From positions 2,728,001 through 2,792,000 of the forward strand of contig AP023052.1 of the NCBI GenBank assembly GCA_019703815.1: a stretch of 64,000 nt of DNA, read 5' to 3'. A program made the position numbers and the translations under genes. This document shows positions 19,204 through 28,806 of this stretch, piece after piece. How positions within the stretch are numbered: position 1 is the stretch's first letter; each line of letters opens with the position of its first letter. The stretch is from Thaumasiovibrio occultus. GTDB taxonomy: Bacteria > Pseudomonadota > Gammaproteobacteria > Enterobacterales > Vibrionaceae. Below the pieces are notes generated by a model. The model searched no databases and was not told where the DNA came from. It saw only the letters and a list, made by a program, of their open reading frames with translations.

Positions 19204-19837
19204 TGTCAGACACTTCTTTGGTGATTGGCTTATTCGCTAGCTCAAGCAATTCATCTGCTACCGCCGCCGCACCGTTGGCACGGATTTTACCGCCCCACTC
19301 GTTCTGCATCGTGGTCAGCAAGCTCACGCCTTCAGCAGTCATATCAAAACCTGACCATGCGCCCGTGCGTGAGTTTTCGCGCATCGCAAAATCAATGCGA
19401 ATAGGTGGACGTTGCGGATCGATAATTTCAACACGCACGGTCACGATGTTGCGGCCTTCTGGCACATCTTGCGCTTGTTCAATCTCGATGGTTTGACCTT
19501 CGTATTGCGTCAACACTTGCGCGTACGATGCCACCATGTACTGAGTGAACGCATCGACAAACTTCTCACGATCGTCTTCGCTGGTCGCTTTCAGTTGCTG
19601 ACCCAGCACACGATAAGCCGCATAACGCGCGTTCACGTACGGTAGGAATTCTTCTTTAACAATGGTGCGAAGGTATTCAGGATCCGCTTCAATTTTGGCT
19701 TGATCAGCCGCCAAGCGCGCGAACGCTTCTTCAGCGACTTGGTTCATCATCACATACGGATTGCTACGGTCTACTTCAGCGGCTGCCGTCCATGACACTA
19801 GCATTAGCATCACGGTCATCATAAATTTTTTCATCAT
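19196..19837 (-). CDS. mlaC: Periplasmic phospholipid-binding protein MlaC
   Basis: MlaC ferries phospholipids across the periplasm between the outer-membrane MlaA complex and the inner-membrane MlaFEDB complex. The 213-residue protein has a signal peptide (FMMTVMLMLVSWTAAAE) and a tgt2/MlaC domain with the conserved ALGxxL-like run (YRVLGQQLKATSEDDREKFVDAF, about 75-97) and SGFDMTAEGVSLLTT (about 166-180). Two adjacent ATG codons are possible starts, with AAGGAAC upstream. It overlaps mlaB and follows mlaD by six bases. Confidence 0.96.
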   Translation of the reverse strand: MMKKFMMTVMLMLVSWTAAAEVDRSNPYVMMNQVAEEAFARLAADQAKIEADPEYLRTIVKEEFLPYVNARYAAYRVLGQQLKATSEDDREKFVDAFTQYMVASYAQVLTQYEGQTIEIEQAQDVPEGRNIVTVRVEIIDPQRPPIRIDFAMRENSRTGAWSGFDMTAEGVSLLTTMQNEWGGKIRANGAAAVADELLELANKPITKEVSDNG

Positions 19838-19843
19838 AGTTCC

Positions 19844-20317
19844 TTACTTATCGCTTCCCATGGAATACAGCACTTGGCCAATCATGTCTTCCAACACCAA
19901 TGCAGGTTTGGTGTCGTAGAGCGTGTCGCCATCACCCAGCATGTCGATGTCATCATCCACAAAGCCAGGCAAAATACCGATGTATTGCTCACCTAACAAT
20001 CCGGCGGTCAATATTGACGCAGAGCTGGTGTCAGGGAAATAGCCAACACTCTGATTAATATCCATAGAGATGACGGGAAGGTAGGTTTCTGGATCCAGTT
20101 CAATTTTACTGACTCGTCCAATGACTACGCCGCCCACTTTCACTGGCGAGCGCACTTGCAACCCACCGATGTTACTGAACTCTGCTTTCAGAGTATAAGT
20201 CTCACCTTTGGAGAACGATGTCACATTGGCAACATTCACCACCAACACCAACAGTGCAACAAAGCCGGCGATAACAAACGCGCCAACGCCCAATTCTAAT
20301 TTTCGACTGTTCTGCAT
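19844..20317 (-). CDS. mlaD: Phospholipid transport MCE-domain protein MlaD
   Basis: MlaD forms a membrane-anchored hexameric ring with a central pore through which lipids pass. The 157-residue protein has one N-terminal membrane helix (LGVGAFVIAGFVALLVLVVNVA, about 9-30) and an MCE domain with GLQVRSPVKVGGVVIGRV (about 52-69). It also has the hydrophobic segment ASILTAGLLGEQYIGI (about 100-115) that forms the pore loop. Length is slightly below the Escherichia coli protein (183), mostly through a shorter C-terminal tail. It lies between mlaE and mlaC in the operon. Confidence 0.97.
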   Translation of the reverse strand: MQNSRKLELGVGAFVIAGFVALLVLVVNVANVTSFSKGETYTLKAEFSNIGGLQVRSPVKVGGVVIGRVSKIELDPETYLPVISMDINQSVGYFPDTSSASILTAGLLGEQYIGILPGFVDDDIDMLGDGDTLYDTKPALVLEDMIGQVLYSMGSDK

Positions 20318-20320
20318 GAT

Positions 20321-21103
20321 CTAGTTCCCAAACATGAGTGCAGTTAACACAAAATCTAACCCTAATACTGCCAGTGAGCCATTCACTACAGTGCTTGTTG
20401 TTGCGCGGCTCAGGCCTTCTGACGTTGGTACGGCGTTGTAACCATTAAACACCGCTATCCAAGTCACGGTTACGGCAAAGAACAATGCCTTAATGAGGCT
20501 GTTACCAATGTCATAACCCAGAGAAACCGACGATTGCATCGAAGCCCAGAAGCTGCCGTGATCGATGCCTTTCCAGTCAACGCCCACCATTTGTGCGCCA
20601 TAAATACCGACCACGATGAAAATCACTGACAGCAATGGCATCGAAATGACCCCAGCCCAAAAGCGCGGCGCAATGACGCGGCGCAGTGGATCCACCGCCA
20701 TCATTTCAAGGCTCGATAACTGCTCCGTGGCTTTCATCAAACCAATTTCAGCGGTCAATGCCGAGCCTGCACGACCAGCAAAGAGCAACGCCGTCACAAC
20801 CGGGCCCAATTCGCGCAACAGTGAAAGTGACACCATTTGGCCAAGGCTATTCTCAGCGCCAAAATCCACCAGCACGATATAACCCTGTAAGCTCAACACC
20901 ATACCGATAAACAGGCCCGAAATGGCAATGATCGCAATCGACAACACGCCTACGAAATACAGCTGACGCACCAGCAAAGGAAACATAATTCGCGGCTGCG
21001 GCTTACCAAAAATCGCCCCCGTCAGCAGTAAACTGGCTTTGCCGATCGTACGGCAAAAGTCCAACGTATTCCGTCCGACCTTGGCGACAAATTCCGTCAT
21101 CAT
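20321..21103 (-). CDS. mlaE: Phospholipid transport permease MlaE
   Basis: MlaE is the inner-membrane permease of the Mla ABC transporter. The 260-residue protein has five to six hydrophobic segments and the family run [37 protein letters not shown] (about 88-124). The Glu-rich [10 protein letters not shown] segment contacts the ATPase. The start at 21103 overlaps the mlaF stop as ATGA; a second ATG at 21100 is possible. It is the second gene of the operon. Confidence 0.98.
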   Translation of the reverse strand: MMTEFVAKVGRNTLDFCRTIGKASLLLTGAIFGKPQPRIMFPLLVRQLYFVGVLSIAIIAISGLFIGMVLSLQGYIVLVDFGAENSLGQMVSLSLLRELGPVVTALLFAGRAGSALTAEIGLMKATEQLSSLEMMAVDPLRRVIAPRFWAGVISMPLLSVIFIVVGIYGAQMVGVDWKGIDHGSFWASMQSSVSLGYDIGNSLIKALFFAVTVTWIAVFNGYNAVPTSEGLSRATTSTVVNGSLAVLGLDFVLTALMFGN

Positions 21104-21900
21104 AAAAACAGCTCCTGCGCCAACGGGGCACTTGGGTATTGGAAACGCACCGGCCCATCCGCTTCGCCTTGTAAGAACTGACGCACTTTGGGATCGGTTG
21201 AGCCGCGCAATTCATCAGGTGAGCCTGACGCGATGATCCGCCCCCCCGACAATATATGCACGTGATCGGCAATGCTCATCACTTCCGGTACATCGTGGCT
21301 CACCACCACCGAGGTCAGGTTCAACGCATGGTTCAACTCTTTGATCAGCTTCACCAGCACCCCCATGGTGATTGGATCTTGGCCGACAAAAGGTTCATCG
21401 TACATGATAAGTTCCGGATCAAGGGCAATGGCACGCGCCAATGCTGCACGACGCGCCATACCCCCTGAAAGCTCATTGGGCATTAATTGCGCCGCACCTC
21501 GCAAACCAACGGCTTCGAGTTTAAGCTTTACTAGCGTATTGAGAATAGGCTCAGGTAACTGCGTATGTTCGCGCAGGGGAAACGCCACGTTGTCAAAGAC
21601 ATTCATGTCGGTAAAGAGGGCGCCGGATTGGAATAGCATGCTCATACGTTTACGTACGGAATACAATTGACGGCGGGATAGTTGACTAATGACATGCCCA
21701 TCAAAACTAACTTGTCCGGCGTCAGGTAATAACTGCCCACCAATCAATCTTAGTAATGTGGTTTTACCAATTCCTGACGGCCCCATAATCGCAGTCACTT
21801 TGCCGCGAGGCACATCCAGAGAGATATCATTAAAAATTTGACGTTCGCCGCGTGAAAATGACAGGTTTTGGACGGATACCAGTATGTTATCCTGAAGCAT
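21100..21900 (-). CDS. mlaF: Phospholipid transport ATP-binding protein MlaF
   Basis: MlaF is the ATPase of the MlaFEDB lipid transporter that maintains outer-membrane asymmetry. The start at 21900 ([15 protein letters not shown]) gives 266 residues. Walker A is GPSGIGKTT (about 40-48), the ABC signature is [16 protein letters not shown] (about 146-161), Walker B is [13 protein letters not shown] (about 166-178), and the switch His is in VVSHDVPEV. It is the first gene of mlaFEDCB-ibaG-murA and is read divergently from yrbG. Confidence 0.98.
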   Translation of the reverse strand: MLQDNILVSVQNLSFSRGERQIFNDISLDVPRGKVTAIMGPSGIGKTTLLRLIGGQLLPDAGQVSFDGHVISQLSRRQLYSVRKRMSMLFQSGALFTDMNVFDNVAFPLREHTQLPEPILNTLVKLKLEAVGLRGAAQLMPNELSGGMARRAALARAIALDPELIMYDEPFVGQDPITMGVLVKLIKELNHALNLTSVVVSHDVPEVMSIADHVHILSGGRIIASGSPDELRGSTDPKVRQFLQGEADGPVRFQYPSAPLAQELFL

Positions 21901-21937
21901 GAAAAATCTCGTCAAATCAGCATGAATGAAGTTTCCG

Positions 21938-21966
21938 ATAATAGGTGGATTAGTGTGCCAACTCAA
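21938..21966 (-). promoter_or_regulatory. Candidate promoter of the mla operon
   Basis: On the minus strand TTGAGT (21966-21961), 17 bases and TATTAT (21943-21938) form a good sigma-70 match 38 bp before the mlaF start. A TTGACA a little further upstream lacks a -10 partner at suitable distance. Confidence 0.65.
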
Positions 21967-21985
21967 GCAACCATGTGTCAAAGAT

Positions 21986-22015
21986 TTGTAAATGCTGCCG
22001 CTAAGTTATGATAAT
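21986..22015 (+). promoter_or_regulatory. Candidate promoter of yrbG and the downstream lpt operon
   Basis: TTGTAA (21986-21991), an 18-base spacer and GATAAT (22010-22015) are a moderate sigma-70 match. The leader to the yrbG ATG would be about 180 nt. Confidence 0.45.
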
Positions 22016-22201
22016 CTATCGACCTTTGTGCGAAAGTAGCGTTCGCGAAATGACTTATTGAGCGACTAATTATTCTTAGTCCAACAGCTTGCACTACCAG
22101 ATAAAACCGTAGCGACTATGATCTCTTTTCAGTGTCCCTTTTTTTAGTTACTACGTTCATTTTATCTCGTGTACTCAGCGCGAATAAACATAGGGGAAGA
22201 C

Positions 22202-23170
22202 ATGTTTGCTGCGGTTGCTTTTTTGATTCTCGGTTTGGCCCTTCTAGTCTGGAGTGCGGATCGGTTGGTTTTTGGGGCTGCCGCCCTTGCTCGTAACTTT
22301 GGCGTGTCACCGCTGATCATCGGTATGACAATCATCGCCATGGGCTCTTCGGCCCCCGAAATGATGGTCTCCGCAACGGCGGCCCTAGAAGGAAAAACCG
22401 ACACCGCCGTGGGTAACGTGATCGGCTCCAACATCGCTAACATTGCACTTATCTTAGGTGTCACTGCTCTCATCAAACCATTACGGATTAGCTCTGGCAT
22501 CCTCAAACGTGAAATGCCATTGATGCTGGCAGTGAGTGTCGTGGCGGGCGCGATTCTATGGGATAAACACCTAGGCTTTTATGAAGGCGTTCTACTCGCT
22601 ATTTTATTTGTCGCTTTTATTCTCGGCATGTTACGGATAAGCATTTTAGAAAAACGCACTAAAAATGATCCGTTAACCGAAGAGCACGAAGCTGAAGTAC
22701 CAAAAGATGTCAGTAACGTGACTGCGTTTATTTGGCTCGCCATTGGTTTAATTATTTTGCCTAATTCGGCCGATTTACTGGTCGACAACGCCGTGTTCAT
22801 TGCGAAGTACTTTGGTATGAGTGACTTGGTGATTGGCCTGACAATTATTGCCATTGGCACCAGCTTGCCGGAGCTAGCAGCATCAATCGCCGGCATCATG
22901 AAAGGTGAAGATGACATGGCAGTCGGTAATATTATCGGCTCAAACGTGTTTAATATTTTAGCAGTGATGGGGATCCCTGGGATTTTAAATCCGTCGTTTA
23001 TCAATCCGCTGGCTATCGAGCGCGATTATATCGTGATGATGTTACTGTCAGGACTGCTGGTTTTAATGTCATTAGAGAAAAAACCGAAAATTTCGCGGAT
23101 AGAAGGTGCGGTACTGTTAACCGGGTTTATCGCCTATCAAATTTATCTGCTTTATAATGTCTCCGCCTAA
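22202..23170 (+). CDS. yrbG: Calcium/sodium antiporter family protein YrbG
   Basis: YrbG belongs to the CaCA (Na+/Ca2+ exchanger) superfamily; its physiological substrate is not well established. From the ATG at 22202, preceded by GGGGAAG, the protein has 322 residues and about ten membrane segments. The two inverted alpha-repeats are obvious: IIAMGSSAPEMMVSATAAL with GNVIGSNIANIALILG in the first half, and IIAIGTSLPELAASIAGIM with GNIIGSNVFNILAVMG in the second. It precedes kdsD, as in Escherichia coli. Confidence 0.93.
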   Translation: MFAAVAFLILGLALLVWSADRLVFGAAALARNFGVSPLIIGMTIIAMGSSAPEMMVSATAALEGKTDTAVGNVIGSNIANIALILGVTALIKPLRISSGILKREMPLMLAVSVVAGAILWDKHLGFYEGVLLAILFVAFILGMLRISILEKRTKNDPLTEEHEAEVPKDVSNVTAFIWLAIGLIILPNSADLLVDNAVFIAKYFGMSDLVIGLTIIAIGTSLPELAASIAGIMKGEDDMAVGNIIGSNVFNILAVMGIPGILNPSFINPLAIERDYIVMMLLSGLLVLMSLEKKPKISRIEGAVLLTGFIAYQIYLLYNVSA

Positions 23171-23182
23171 ACGGAGAACCTT

Positions 23183-24154
23183 ATGTCTGACAGATTTGAT
23201 TACTGTGAGCGCGGTCGCCAAGTTGTAGCGACCGAGCTGGCAGCATTGGAACACCTTTCTCGCTATATCAACGATGATTTCCAACGCGGCTGTGAGCTGA
23301 TCCATGCCAGCCACGGCAAGGTTATCGTCATGGGTATGGGTAAGTCTGGCCTTATCGGCCGCAAGATTGCCGCGACCCTTGCAAGCACCGGCACGGCGGC
23401 ATTTTTCGTTCATCCCGGCGAAGCCAGCCATGGCGATCTCGGTATGATCGAAAACCATGACATCATCATCGCCATCTCTAACAGCGGCGAAGCTCATGAA
23501 TTTCTGAGTCTATTGCCGGTGATTAAGCGTCGCGGGATCAAGCTGATCACCATGACAGGTAAGCCTGAGTCCTCAATGGCAACCGAAGCCGACGTGCACC
23601 TGCAAATTACCGTCCCGAAAGAAGCTTGTCCGCTGGGTCTAGCGCCAACCTCATCGACTACCGCCACGTTGGTGATGGGTGATGCACTCGCTATTGCCCT
23701 TTTAGAAGCCAAAGGCTTTACCAGTGAAGACTTCGCCTTGTCGCATCCAGGCGGCGCATTGGGTCGCAAACTGTTGATGCGCCTTGGCGACATCATGCAC
23801 AGTGGCGACGACTTACCGACCGTCACGCAAGAGGTATCGGTACGTGAAGCGCTGCTTGAGATCTCGCGCAAACGCCTTGGTATGACCGCGATTGTCGATG
23901 AAGCGCAAATGCTACTGGGCATTTTCACCGATGGCGATCTGCGTCGCTTGCTCGATCAACGTCTCGATATTCACACCACTACCATCGGGGAAGTGATGAC
24001 CGCCAACCCGAGAACGTGCGATGTGCACCAGCTAGCGGCAGAAGGCTTACGGGTGATGGAAGAGAAAAAAATCAACGGCTTGCTAGTCACCGACAACGGT
24101 AAATTAGTCGGCGCGCTGAACATGCACGACTTACTAAAAGCAGGGGTCGTTTAA
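23183..24154 (+). CDS. kdsD: Arabinose-5-phosphate isomerase KdsD
   Basis: KdsD converts ribulose 5-phosphate to arabinose 5-phosphate, the first step towards Kdo of LPS. The 323-residue protein has an N-terminal SIS domain (VIVMGMGKSGLIGRKIAATLAST at about 48-70, IAISNSGEAHEFL near 97-109) and a pair of CBS domains in the C-terminal third (MHSGDDLPTV from about 205, and TANPRTCDVHQLA from about 273). Length matches the family. It is followed by kdsC with a TAATG overlap, so two Kdo-pathway enzymes are made together. Confidence 0.97.
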   Translation: MSDRFDYCERGRQVVATELAALEHLSRYINDDFQRGCELIHASHGKVIVMGMGKSGLIGRKIAATLASTGTAAFFVHPGEASHGDLGMIENHDIIIAISNSGEAHEFLSLLPVIKRRGIKLITMTGKPESSMATEADVHLQITVPKEACPLGLAPTSSTTATLVMGDALAIALLEAKGFTSEDFALSHPGGALGRKLLMRLGDIMHSGDDLPTVTQEVSVREALLEISRKRLGMTAIVDEAQMLLGIFTDGDLRRLLDQRLDIHTTTIGEVMTANPRTCDVHQLAAEGLRVMEEKKINGLLVTDNGKLVGALNMHDLLKAGVV

Positions 24155-24711
24155 TGAATACCTACCGTGACACCTTGTATGGCCCTGTAAAGCAAGACAT
24201 CATCGAGCGCGCCGCACACATTAAACTGCTGATCTGCGATGTGGATGGTGTGTTTTCCGATGGCCGGATCTACATGGGCAACCAAGGTGAAGAGTTAAAA
24301 ACCTTCCATACCCGTGATGGTTTCGGGGTCAAAGCTTTGATGAAAGCCGGTATCGATGTCGCCGTGATCACCGGCCGACAATCACAAATCGTGGAAGATC
24401 GCATGCACGCGCTAGGCCTCACCCATGTCTATCAAGGCCAAGATGATAAGCTCGAAGCCTATCACAACATTCTGCGTGCGTTGGAACTTGCGCCTGAGCA
24501 AGTGGCCTATATTGGTGACGATCTGATTGATTGGCCAGTAATGGAAAAAGTGGGCTTGAGTGTGTGTGTCGCCGATGGTCATCCATTGCTCGCTCGCCGC
24601 GCCGATCACATCACCACCATTCGTGGCGGCATGGGCGCCGTGCGTGAGGTGTGCGATCTGATCTTAGAAGCCCGTGGCGAGCTTGATAACCACTTGGTAA
24701 GCAGCACATGA
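24154..24711 (+). CDS. kdsC: 3-deoxy-manno-octulosonate-8-phosphatase KdsC
   Basis: KdsC removes phosphate from Kdo 8-phosphate to give free Kdo. It is a C0-type HAD phosphatase without a cap domain. The 185-residue protein shows motif I ICDVDGVFSDG, with nucleophile Asp29 and acid/base Asp31, motif II ITGRQS (about 73-78), and motif III YIGDDLIDWPVM (about 125-136). It overlaps kdsD by one base and lptC by four bases (ATGA). Confidence 0.97.
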   Translation: MNTYRDTLYGPVKQDIIERAAHIKLLICDVDGVFSDGRIYMGNQGEELKTFHTRDGFGVKALMKAGIDVAVITGRQSQIVEDRMHALGLTHVYQGQDDKLEAYHNILRALELAPEQVAYIGDDLIDWPVMEKVGLSVCVADGHPLLARRADHITTIRGGMGAVREVCDLILEARGELDNHLVSST

Positions 24712-25268
24712 TCCAGCGCCTCTCGATAATCCTGCTCGTTGGCGTGATCCTGTTTTGTGGTGGCTATTTGATGTTTGAATCAAGCCAAGATCAAGCTCAG
24801 GTTGAGCCCAATTTAGAGTTGCCGGTGATCACAGGTAAGCAGATCGCCTCCACCACCTATAACCAACAAGGTGCGCTGCTGTATACCATTGAGGCAGCTG
24901 AGTTGAACTACTACGCCAACAGTGGCGATACCGTGTTTGACGAACCTGTAGTCGAGCTATATCGCGACGGCAAAGATTTAGAATGGCGCTTAAGCGCCAA
25001 CGTGGCACGGTTAGATAAGTCGCAAAACCTACTATTAGATGGTAATGTCAGACTATTCAACCTCTATCCCGATGCCGGTATTGAGTTGATCAAAAGTGAC
25101 GATCTCGGTGTCGCCTTAGTCGAAGGCACTTTCTCCACCGAGAGCTCTGTAGTGATCACCGGCCCAGGTTATGAAAACTCTGGCGTGGGCCTTGATGGCG
25201 ATTTTAACAACTACAACGCCCGTCTATTGAATGAAGTGAAAGGAAGATATGAAGCGATTAGCGATTAG
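24708..25268 (+). CDS. lptC: LPS export system protein LptC
   Basis: LptC is a bitopic inner-membrane protein that receives LPS from LptB2FG and passes it to LptA. The 186-residue protein has an N-terminal membrane helix (LSIILLVGVILFCGGYLMF, about 5-23) and a periplasmic beta-jellyroll. The latter includes LLYTIEAAELNYYANSGDTVFDEPVVELY (about 57-85). It overlaps kdsC by four bases and lptA by 20 bases. Length equals typical LptC. Confidence 0.96.
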   Translation: MIQRLSIILLVGVILFCGGYLMFESSQDQAQVEPNLELPVITGKQIASTTYNQQGALLYTIEAAELNYYANSGDTVFDEPVVELYRDGKDLEWRLSANVARLDKSQNLLLDGNVRLFNLYPDAGIELIKSDDLGVALVEGTFSTESSVVITGPGYENSGVGLDGDFNNYNARLLNEVKGRYEAISD

Positions 25269-25743
25269 TGCCTTGTTAGTATTGGCAACCTCATCTCCAG
25301 CGTGGGCGCTGTCTAGTGATACGGAACAACCGATTTATATCAACGCTGACACCCAAGAACTGGACATGCGAACCAACGTGGTCGAGTTCAAAGGCAACGT
25401 AGTACTTCAACAAGGCTCGATTGATATCCGTGCCAGCCGAGTCGTATTTGAGCGCAATGGCGCAGAAGGGCGTGAAGTGATCCGCGCATTTGGCTCACCC
25501 GCCACCTTCCAACAAAAAATGGACGACGGCACCTTTATTCGTGGCCGCGCGGGTCGTGTAGTTTACACCACCCACAACTCGTATTTGCAGATGCTTGATA
25601 GCGCTAAGCTTGAGCAGTCAGGCTCCACCATCGAAGGTAACACCATCAGCTACCGCATCGACCAACAAAAACTGGTCGCGGAAAGTGAGCAAGGCGGCCG
25701 TGTCACGACCGTTATTCAACCTAGTGCTATCAACTCACAATAA
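25249..25743 (+). CDS. lptA: LPS periplasmic bridge protein LptA
   Basis: LptA polymerises into the hydrophobic channel that carries LPS across the periplasm. The 164-residue protein has a signal peptide (LAISALLVLATSSPAWA) and a beta-jellyroll with the family start QPIYINADTQELDMRTNVVEFKGNVVLQQG (about 27-56), followed by IDIRASRVVF. The gene start overlaps lptC, and lptB follows after 10 bases. All three genes are part of the seven-protein LptABCDEFG machine. Confidence 0.97.
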   Translation: MKRLAISALLVLATSSPAWALSSDTEQPIYINADTQELDMRTNVVEFKGNVVLQQGSIDIRASRVVFERNGAEGREVIRAFGSPATFQQKMDDGTFIRGRAGRVVYTTHNSYLQMLDSAKLEQSGSTIEGNTISYRIDQQKLVAESEQGGRVTTVIQPSAINSQ

Positions 25744-25753
25744 TTAGAACGCT

Positions 25754-26479
25754 ATGGCAATTTTACGCGCACAAAATCTGGCTAAGAGTTACAAAGGCCG
25801 CAAAGTCGTTACGGATGTGAGCCTCGAAGTGAAATCAGGCGAAATCGTTGGTCTGCTTGGCCCTAACGGCGCCGGTAAAACCACCTCGTTTTACATGATC
25901 GTCGGCCTCGTCGCGCGCGATGAAGGCAAGATCATGATCGACGAGCACGATATCAGCTTACAACCAATGCACAACCGCTCACGCATGGGGATCGGTTACC
26001 TGCCGCAGGAAGCCTCGATTTTCCGTCGTTTGTCGGTCTACGACAATATTATGGCGGTTCTGCAAACAAGGGATGATCTCACTCGCGAAGAGCGTCAAGA
26101 CAAGCTTGAAGATCTGCTTGAAGAGTTCAATATTCAGCATATTCGTGACAGTATGGGGATGGCTCTGTCAGGGGGTGAGCGCCGCCGCGTCGAGATCGCA
26201 CGCGCACTGGCCGCCAACCCGAAATTCATCCTTCTTGATGAACCGTTCGCCGGGGTTGACCCCATCTCCGTCGGCGATATCAAGAAAATTATCGAACATT
26301 TACGCGATCGCGGTTTAGGGGTATTGATCACCGACCACAGCGTCCGTGAAACCTTGGATGTGTGTGAGCATGCCTATATTGTTAGTCAGGGCCATATGAT
26401 TGCCCACGGCACACCGGAAGAAGTGTCAAATGACGAGCACGTGAAACGTGTTTATCTCGGCGACCAATTCAGACTATAG
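25754..26479 (+). CDS. lptB: LPS export ABC transporter ATP-binding protein LptB
   Basis: LptB is the cytoplasmic ATPase dimer that powers LPS extraction with LptF and LptG. The 241-residue protein has Walker [11 protein letters not shown] (about 36-45), a Q-loop at [17 protein letters not shown] (about 82-98), signature [15 protein letters not shown] (about 138-152), Walker [14 protein letters not shown] (about 158-170) and switch His in [10 protein letters not shown] (about 194-203). Length equals that of Escherichia coli. It lies between lptA and rpoN, a highly conserved junction. Confidence 0.98.
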   Translation: MAILRAQNLAKSYKGRKVVTDVSLEVKSGEIVGLLGPNGAGKTTSFYMIVGLVARDEGKIMIDEHDISLQPMHNRSRMGIGYLPQEASIFRRLSVYDNIMAVLQTRDDLTREERQDKLEDLLEEFNIQHIRDSMGMALSGGERRRVEIARALAANPKFILLDEPFAGVDPISVGDIKKIIEHLRDRGLGVLITDHSVRETLDVCEHAYIVSQGHMIAHGTPEEVSNDEHVKRVYLGDQFRL

Positions 26480-26534
26480 TTAAAGTACGATATCGGTTGT
26501 ACAACAATAACGACAAACAGGTACACGGAAAACC

Positions 26535-28022
26535 ATGAAAACGTCGCTTCAGCTCAAGCTCGGTCAATCACTCGCTATGACGCCTCAATTACAACAGGCT
26601 ATCCGTCTGTTGCAATTGTCGACGTTGGATCTGCAACAAGAGATCCAAGAAGCGCTTGAGTGCAACCCCCTGCTTGAGCAAGACGAAAGCCATGACGAGT
26701 TACCTGACAACAACAGTAAAGACAACACCACCGAAAAAGAAGTCAGCGCCAGCACTCCAGACGACGATTTTAGTGATAACTTTGGCGACGATGGTATCGA
26801 AGCCTCTGATAAGTTTGAACAAAACTCGATGCCCGATGACTTAGCCGTTGATGCGAGCTGGGAAGACGTGTACAGTGCCAACACCGGCAGCACCGGTATT
26901 GCACTGGACGATGACACGCCAGTGTACCAAGGTGAAACGACCGAAAGTTTGCAAGACTACCTGATGTGGCAAGTCGAGCTCACCCCGTTTAGCGATCTCG
27001 ACCGCGCCATAGCAACCGCCATCATCGATGGCGTCGATGAAAAAGGCTACCTTACCGTTTCCACCCAGGACATTTTAGAAAGCCTCGGTGATGATGAGGT
27101 CGATCTTGATGAAGTGGAAGCAGTATTAAAACGCGTGCAACGCTTTGATCCGCTGGGTGTCGCCTCGCGTAGCCTGCAAGAGTGCTTGCTGCTCCAATTA
27201 TCAACCTATCCTGAAGACACACCTTGGCTAGCCGAAGCCAAATGTTTGCTCACCGATCATATCGCCCTGCTAGCTAACCGCGATTTCCGCCAATTGATGC
27301 GGGACACTAAGCTAAAAGAAGCCGATCTAAAAGAAGCCATGACGCTGATCCACGGGCTAGATCCACGTCCCGGCAATCGCGTGCTGCCAGACGATACCGA
27401 ATACGTGATCCCAGATGTGATGGTGTTTAAGCACAACGGCCAGTGGACCGTCAACATCAATCCCGACAGCGTGCCGCGCATTAAAGTGAACGAGCAATAC
27501 GCGGCGATGAGCAAACACGCCAGCAGTAACGACAGCCAGTTTATTCGTAACCATCTTCAAGATGCGAAGTGGCTGATCAAAAGTTTAGAAAGCCGTAACG
27601 ATACGTTGTTGAAAGTGGCACGTTGTATTGTGCGCTTCCAACAAGACTTCTTTGAATACGGCGAAGAAGCAATGAAGCCGATGGTGCTTAACGATGTCGC
27701 ACTTGAAGTCGATATGCACGAATCCACCATTTCTCGCGTCACCACCAAGAAATACATGCATACCCCACGTGGGATCTTTGAACTGAAGTACTTTTTCTCC
27801 AGCCATGTGAGTACCGATAACGGCGGCGAGTGTTCGTCGACCGCGATCCGTGCCTTGGTGAAAAAGCTAGTCGCCGCAGAAAACCAAGCGAAACCGTTGA
27901 GCGATAGTAAGATCGCAACCTTACTGGCCGATCAAGGCGTCATGGTAGCACGACGGACTATTGCCAAATACCGGGAATCGCTCGGCATTCCGCCATCGAA
28001 TCAGCGAAAACGCCTGATATAG
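26535..28022 (+). CDS. rpoN: RNA polymerase sigma-54 factor RpoN
   Basis: RpoN directs RNA polymerase to -24/-12 promoters of nitrogen, motility and other genes. The 495-residue protein has the Gln/Leu-rich N-terminal region I ([20 protein letters not shown], 5-24) that contacts activators, and an acidic region II (about 50-135). Region III carries the HTH ([21 protein letters not shown]) and ends with the RpoN box [10 protein letters not shown] near the C-terminus. Length is normal. It follows lptB by 55 bp and heads the hpf-ptsN-rapZ-npr set. Confidence 0.98.
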   Translation: MKTSLQLKLGQSLAMTPQLQQAIRLLQLSTLDLQQEIQEALECNPLLEQDESHDELPDNNSKDNTTEKEVSASTPDDDFSDNFGDDGIEASDKFEQNSMPDDLAVDASWEDVYSANTGSTGIALDDDTPVYQGETTESLQDYLMWQVELTPFSDLDRAIATAIIDGVDEKGYLTVSTQDILESLGDDEVDLDEVEAVLKRVQRFDPLGVASRSLQECLLLQLSTYPEDTPWLAEAKCLLTDHIALLANRDFRQLMRDTKLKEADLKEAMTLIHGLDPRPGNRVLPDDTEYVIPDVMVFKHNGQWTVNINPDSVPRIKVNEQYAAMSKHASSNDSQFIRNHLQDAKWLIKSLESRNDTLLKVARCIVRFQQDFFEYGEEAMKPMVLNDVALEVDMHESTISRVTTKKYMHTPRGIFELKYFFSSHVSTDNGGECSSTAIRALVKKLVAAENQAKPLSDSKIATLLADQGVMVARRTIAKYRESLGIPPSNQRKRLI

Positions 28023-28045
28023 GGCCTCAGAAGAAGGAAGATGCT

Positions 28046-28333
28046 ATGCAAATCAATCTAATTGGACATCATGTAGAAGTGACCGACTCAATGCGCGACT
28101 ACGTGCATACTAAGTTCGAAAAACTGGAACGCTTCTTCGATAAGATTAATAATGTGCAGGTCATCCTCACTGTTGAGAAGTTACAACAGGTTGCCGAAGC
28201 AACACTGCACATCAATCAAGGTGAGATTCACGCCAAATCGGACAGTGAAGACATGTACGCCGCTATCGACAGCTTAACTGATAAGCTCGTTCGACAGCTT
28301 AATAAACATAAAGACAAACTGAACAGCCGTTAA
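28046..28333 (+). CDS. hpf: Ribosome hibernation promoting factor (short HPF)
   Basis: HPF binds the decoding centre and promotes formation of inactive 100S ribosome dimers in stationary phase. The 95-residue protein is the short form, with the motif MQINLIGHHVEVTDSMRDYV at the start and EIHAKSDSEDMYAAIDSLTDKLVRQL (about 60-85) at the end. There is no C-terminal dimerisation domain, so it would need RMF to form 100S particles. It lies between rpoN and ptsN, as in Escherichia coli. Confidence 0.97.
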   Translation: MQINLIGHHVEVTDSMRDYVHTKFEKLERFFDKINNVQVILTVEKLQQVAEATLHINQGEIHAKSDSEDMYAAIDSLTDKLVRQLNKHKDKLNSR

Positions 28334-28335
28334 TC

Positions 28336-28791
28336 ATGCAACTCAGTTCCATTCTCAGCTTGGACTGCACTAAAAGCGCAGTCCAATGCTCAAGTAAAAA
28401 GCGCGCACTGGAAATCATCAGTGAAGTCGCAGCCCCACACTTAAACCTTAACCCACAGTTATTGTTCGATAGCCTGTTGTGCCGTGAAAAAATGGGCAGC
28501 ACCGGGATCGGTAACGGTATTGCGATCCCGCATGGCCGCCTCAATAACAGTGATAGAACCGTCGCCGTCCTATTGCAGTGTGAAGAGCCTATTCAGTTCG
28601 ACGCCATCGATAATCAACCGGTCGACATCCTGTTTGCTCTGCTCGTCCCCGAAGAGGAGTGCCAAGTGCACCTAAAAACCCTCTCGGCCATCGCTGCCAA
28701 GCTCAGCGACAAACAAACCTGTCGCAGCCTACGTAACGCCACCTCGGATGAAGAGTTGTACGCAATCCTAACGGCCGAAGAGGCGCAGTAA
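28336..28791 (+). CDS. ptsN: Nitrogen-PTS regulatory protein PtsN (EIIA-Ntr)
   Basis: PtsN is the terminal phosphoacceptor of the nitrogen PTS (PtsP-NPr-PtsN); it regulates potassium transport and stress responses rather than carrying sugar. The 151-residue EIIA type-2 domain has the active-site His66 in IAIPHGR. Further conserved parts are GIGNG before it and HLKTLSAIAAKLSDK (about 113-127). It starts two bases after hpf and is followed by rapZ. Its phosphate donor NPr is encoded two genes downstream. Confidence 0.97.
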   Translation: MQLSSILSLDCTKSAVQCSSKKRALEIISEVAAPHLNLNPQLLFDSLLCREKMGSTGIGNGIAIPHGRLNNSDRTVAVLLQCEEPIQFDAIDNQPVDILFALLVPEEECQVHLKTLSAIAAKLSDKQTCRSLRNATSDEELYAILTAEEAQ

Positions 28792-28806
28792 CGGACGGTA
28801 AACCTC

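Larger units (their letters stand above)
21901..22201. other. Divergent intergenic region mlaF/yrbG
   Basis: These 301 bases contain the two back-to-back promoter candidates for the mla and yrbG-lpt operons. The part from about 22020 to 22190 holds no clear feature beyond pyrimidine-rich stretches and the GGGGAAG ribosome binding site of yrbG. Confidence 0.6.

Noticed and set aside
22162-22506. Antisense open frame (114 codons) over yrbG
   Set aside because: It mirrors the repeated hydrophobic codons of yrbG on the opposite strand and has no ribosome binding site.
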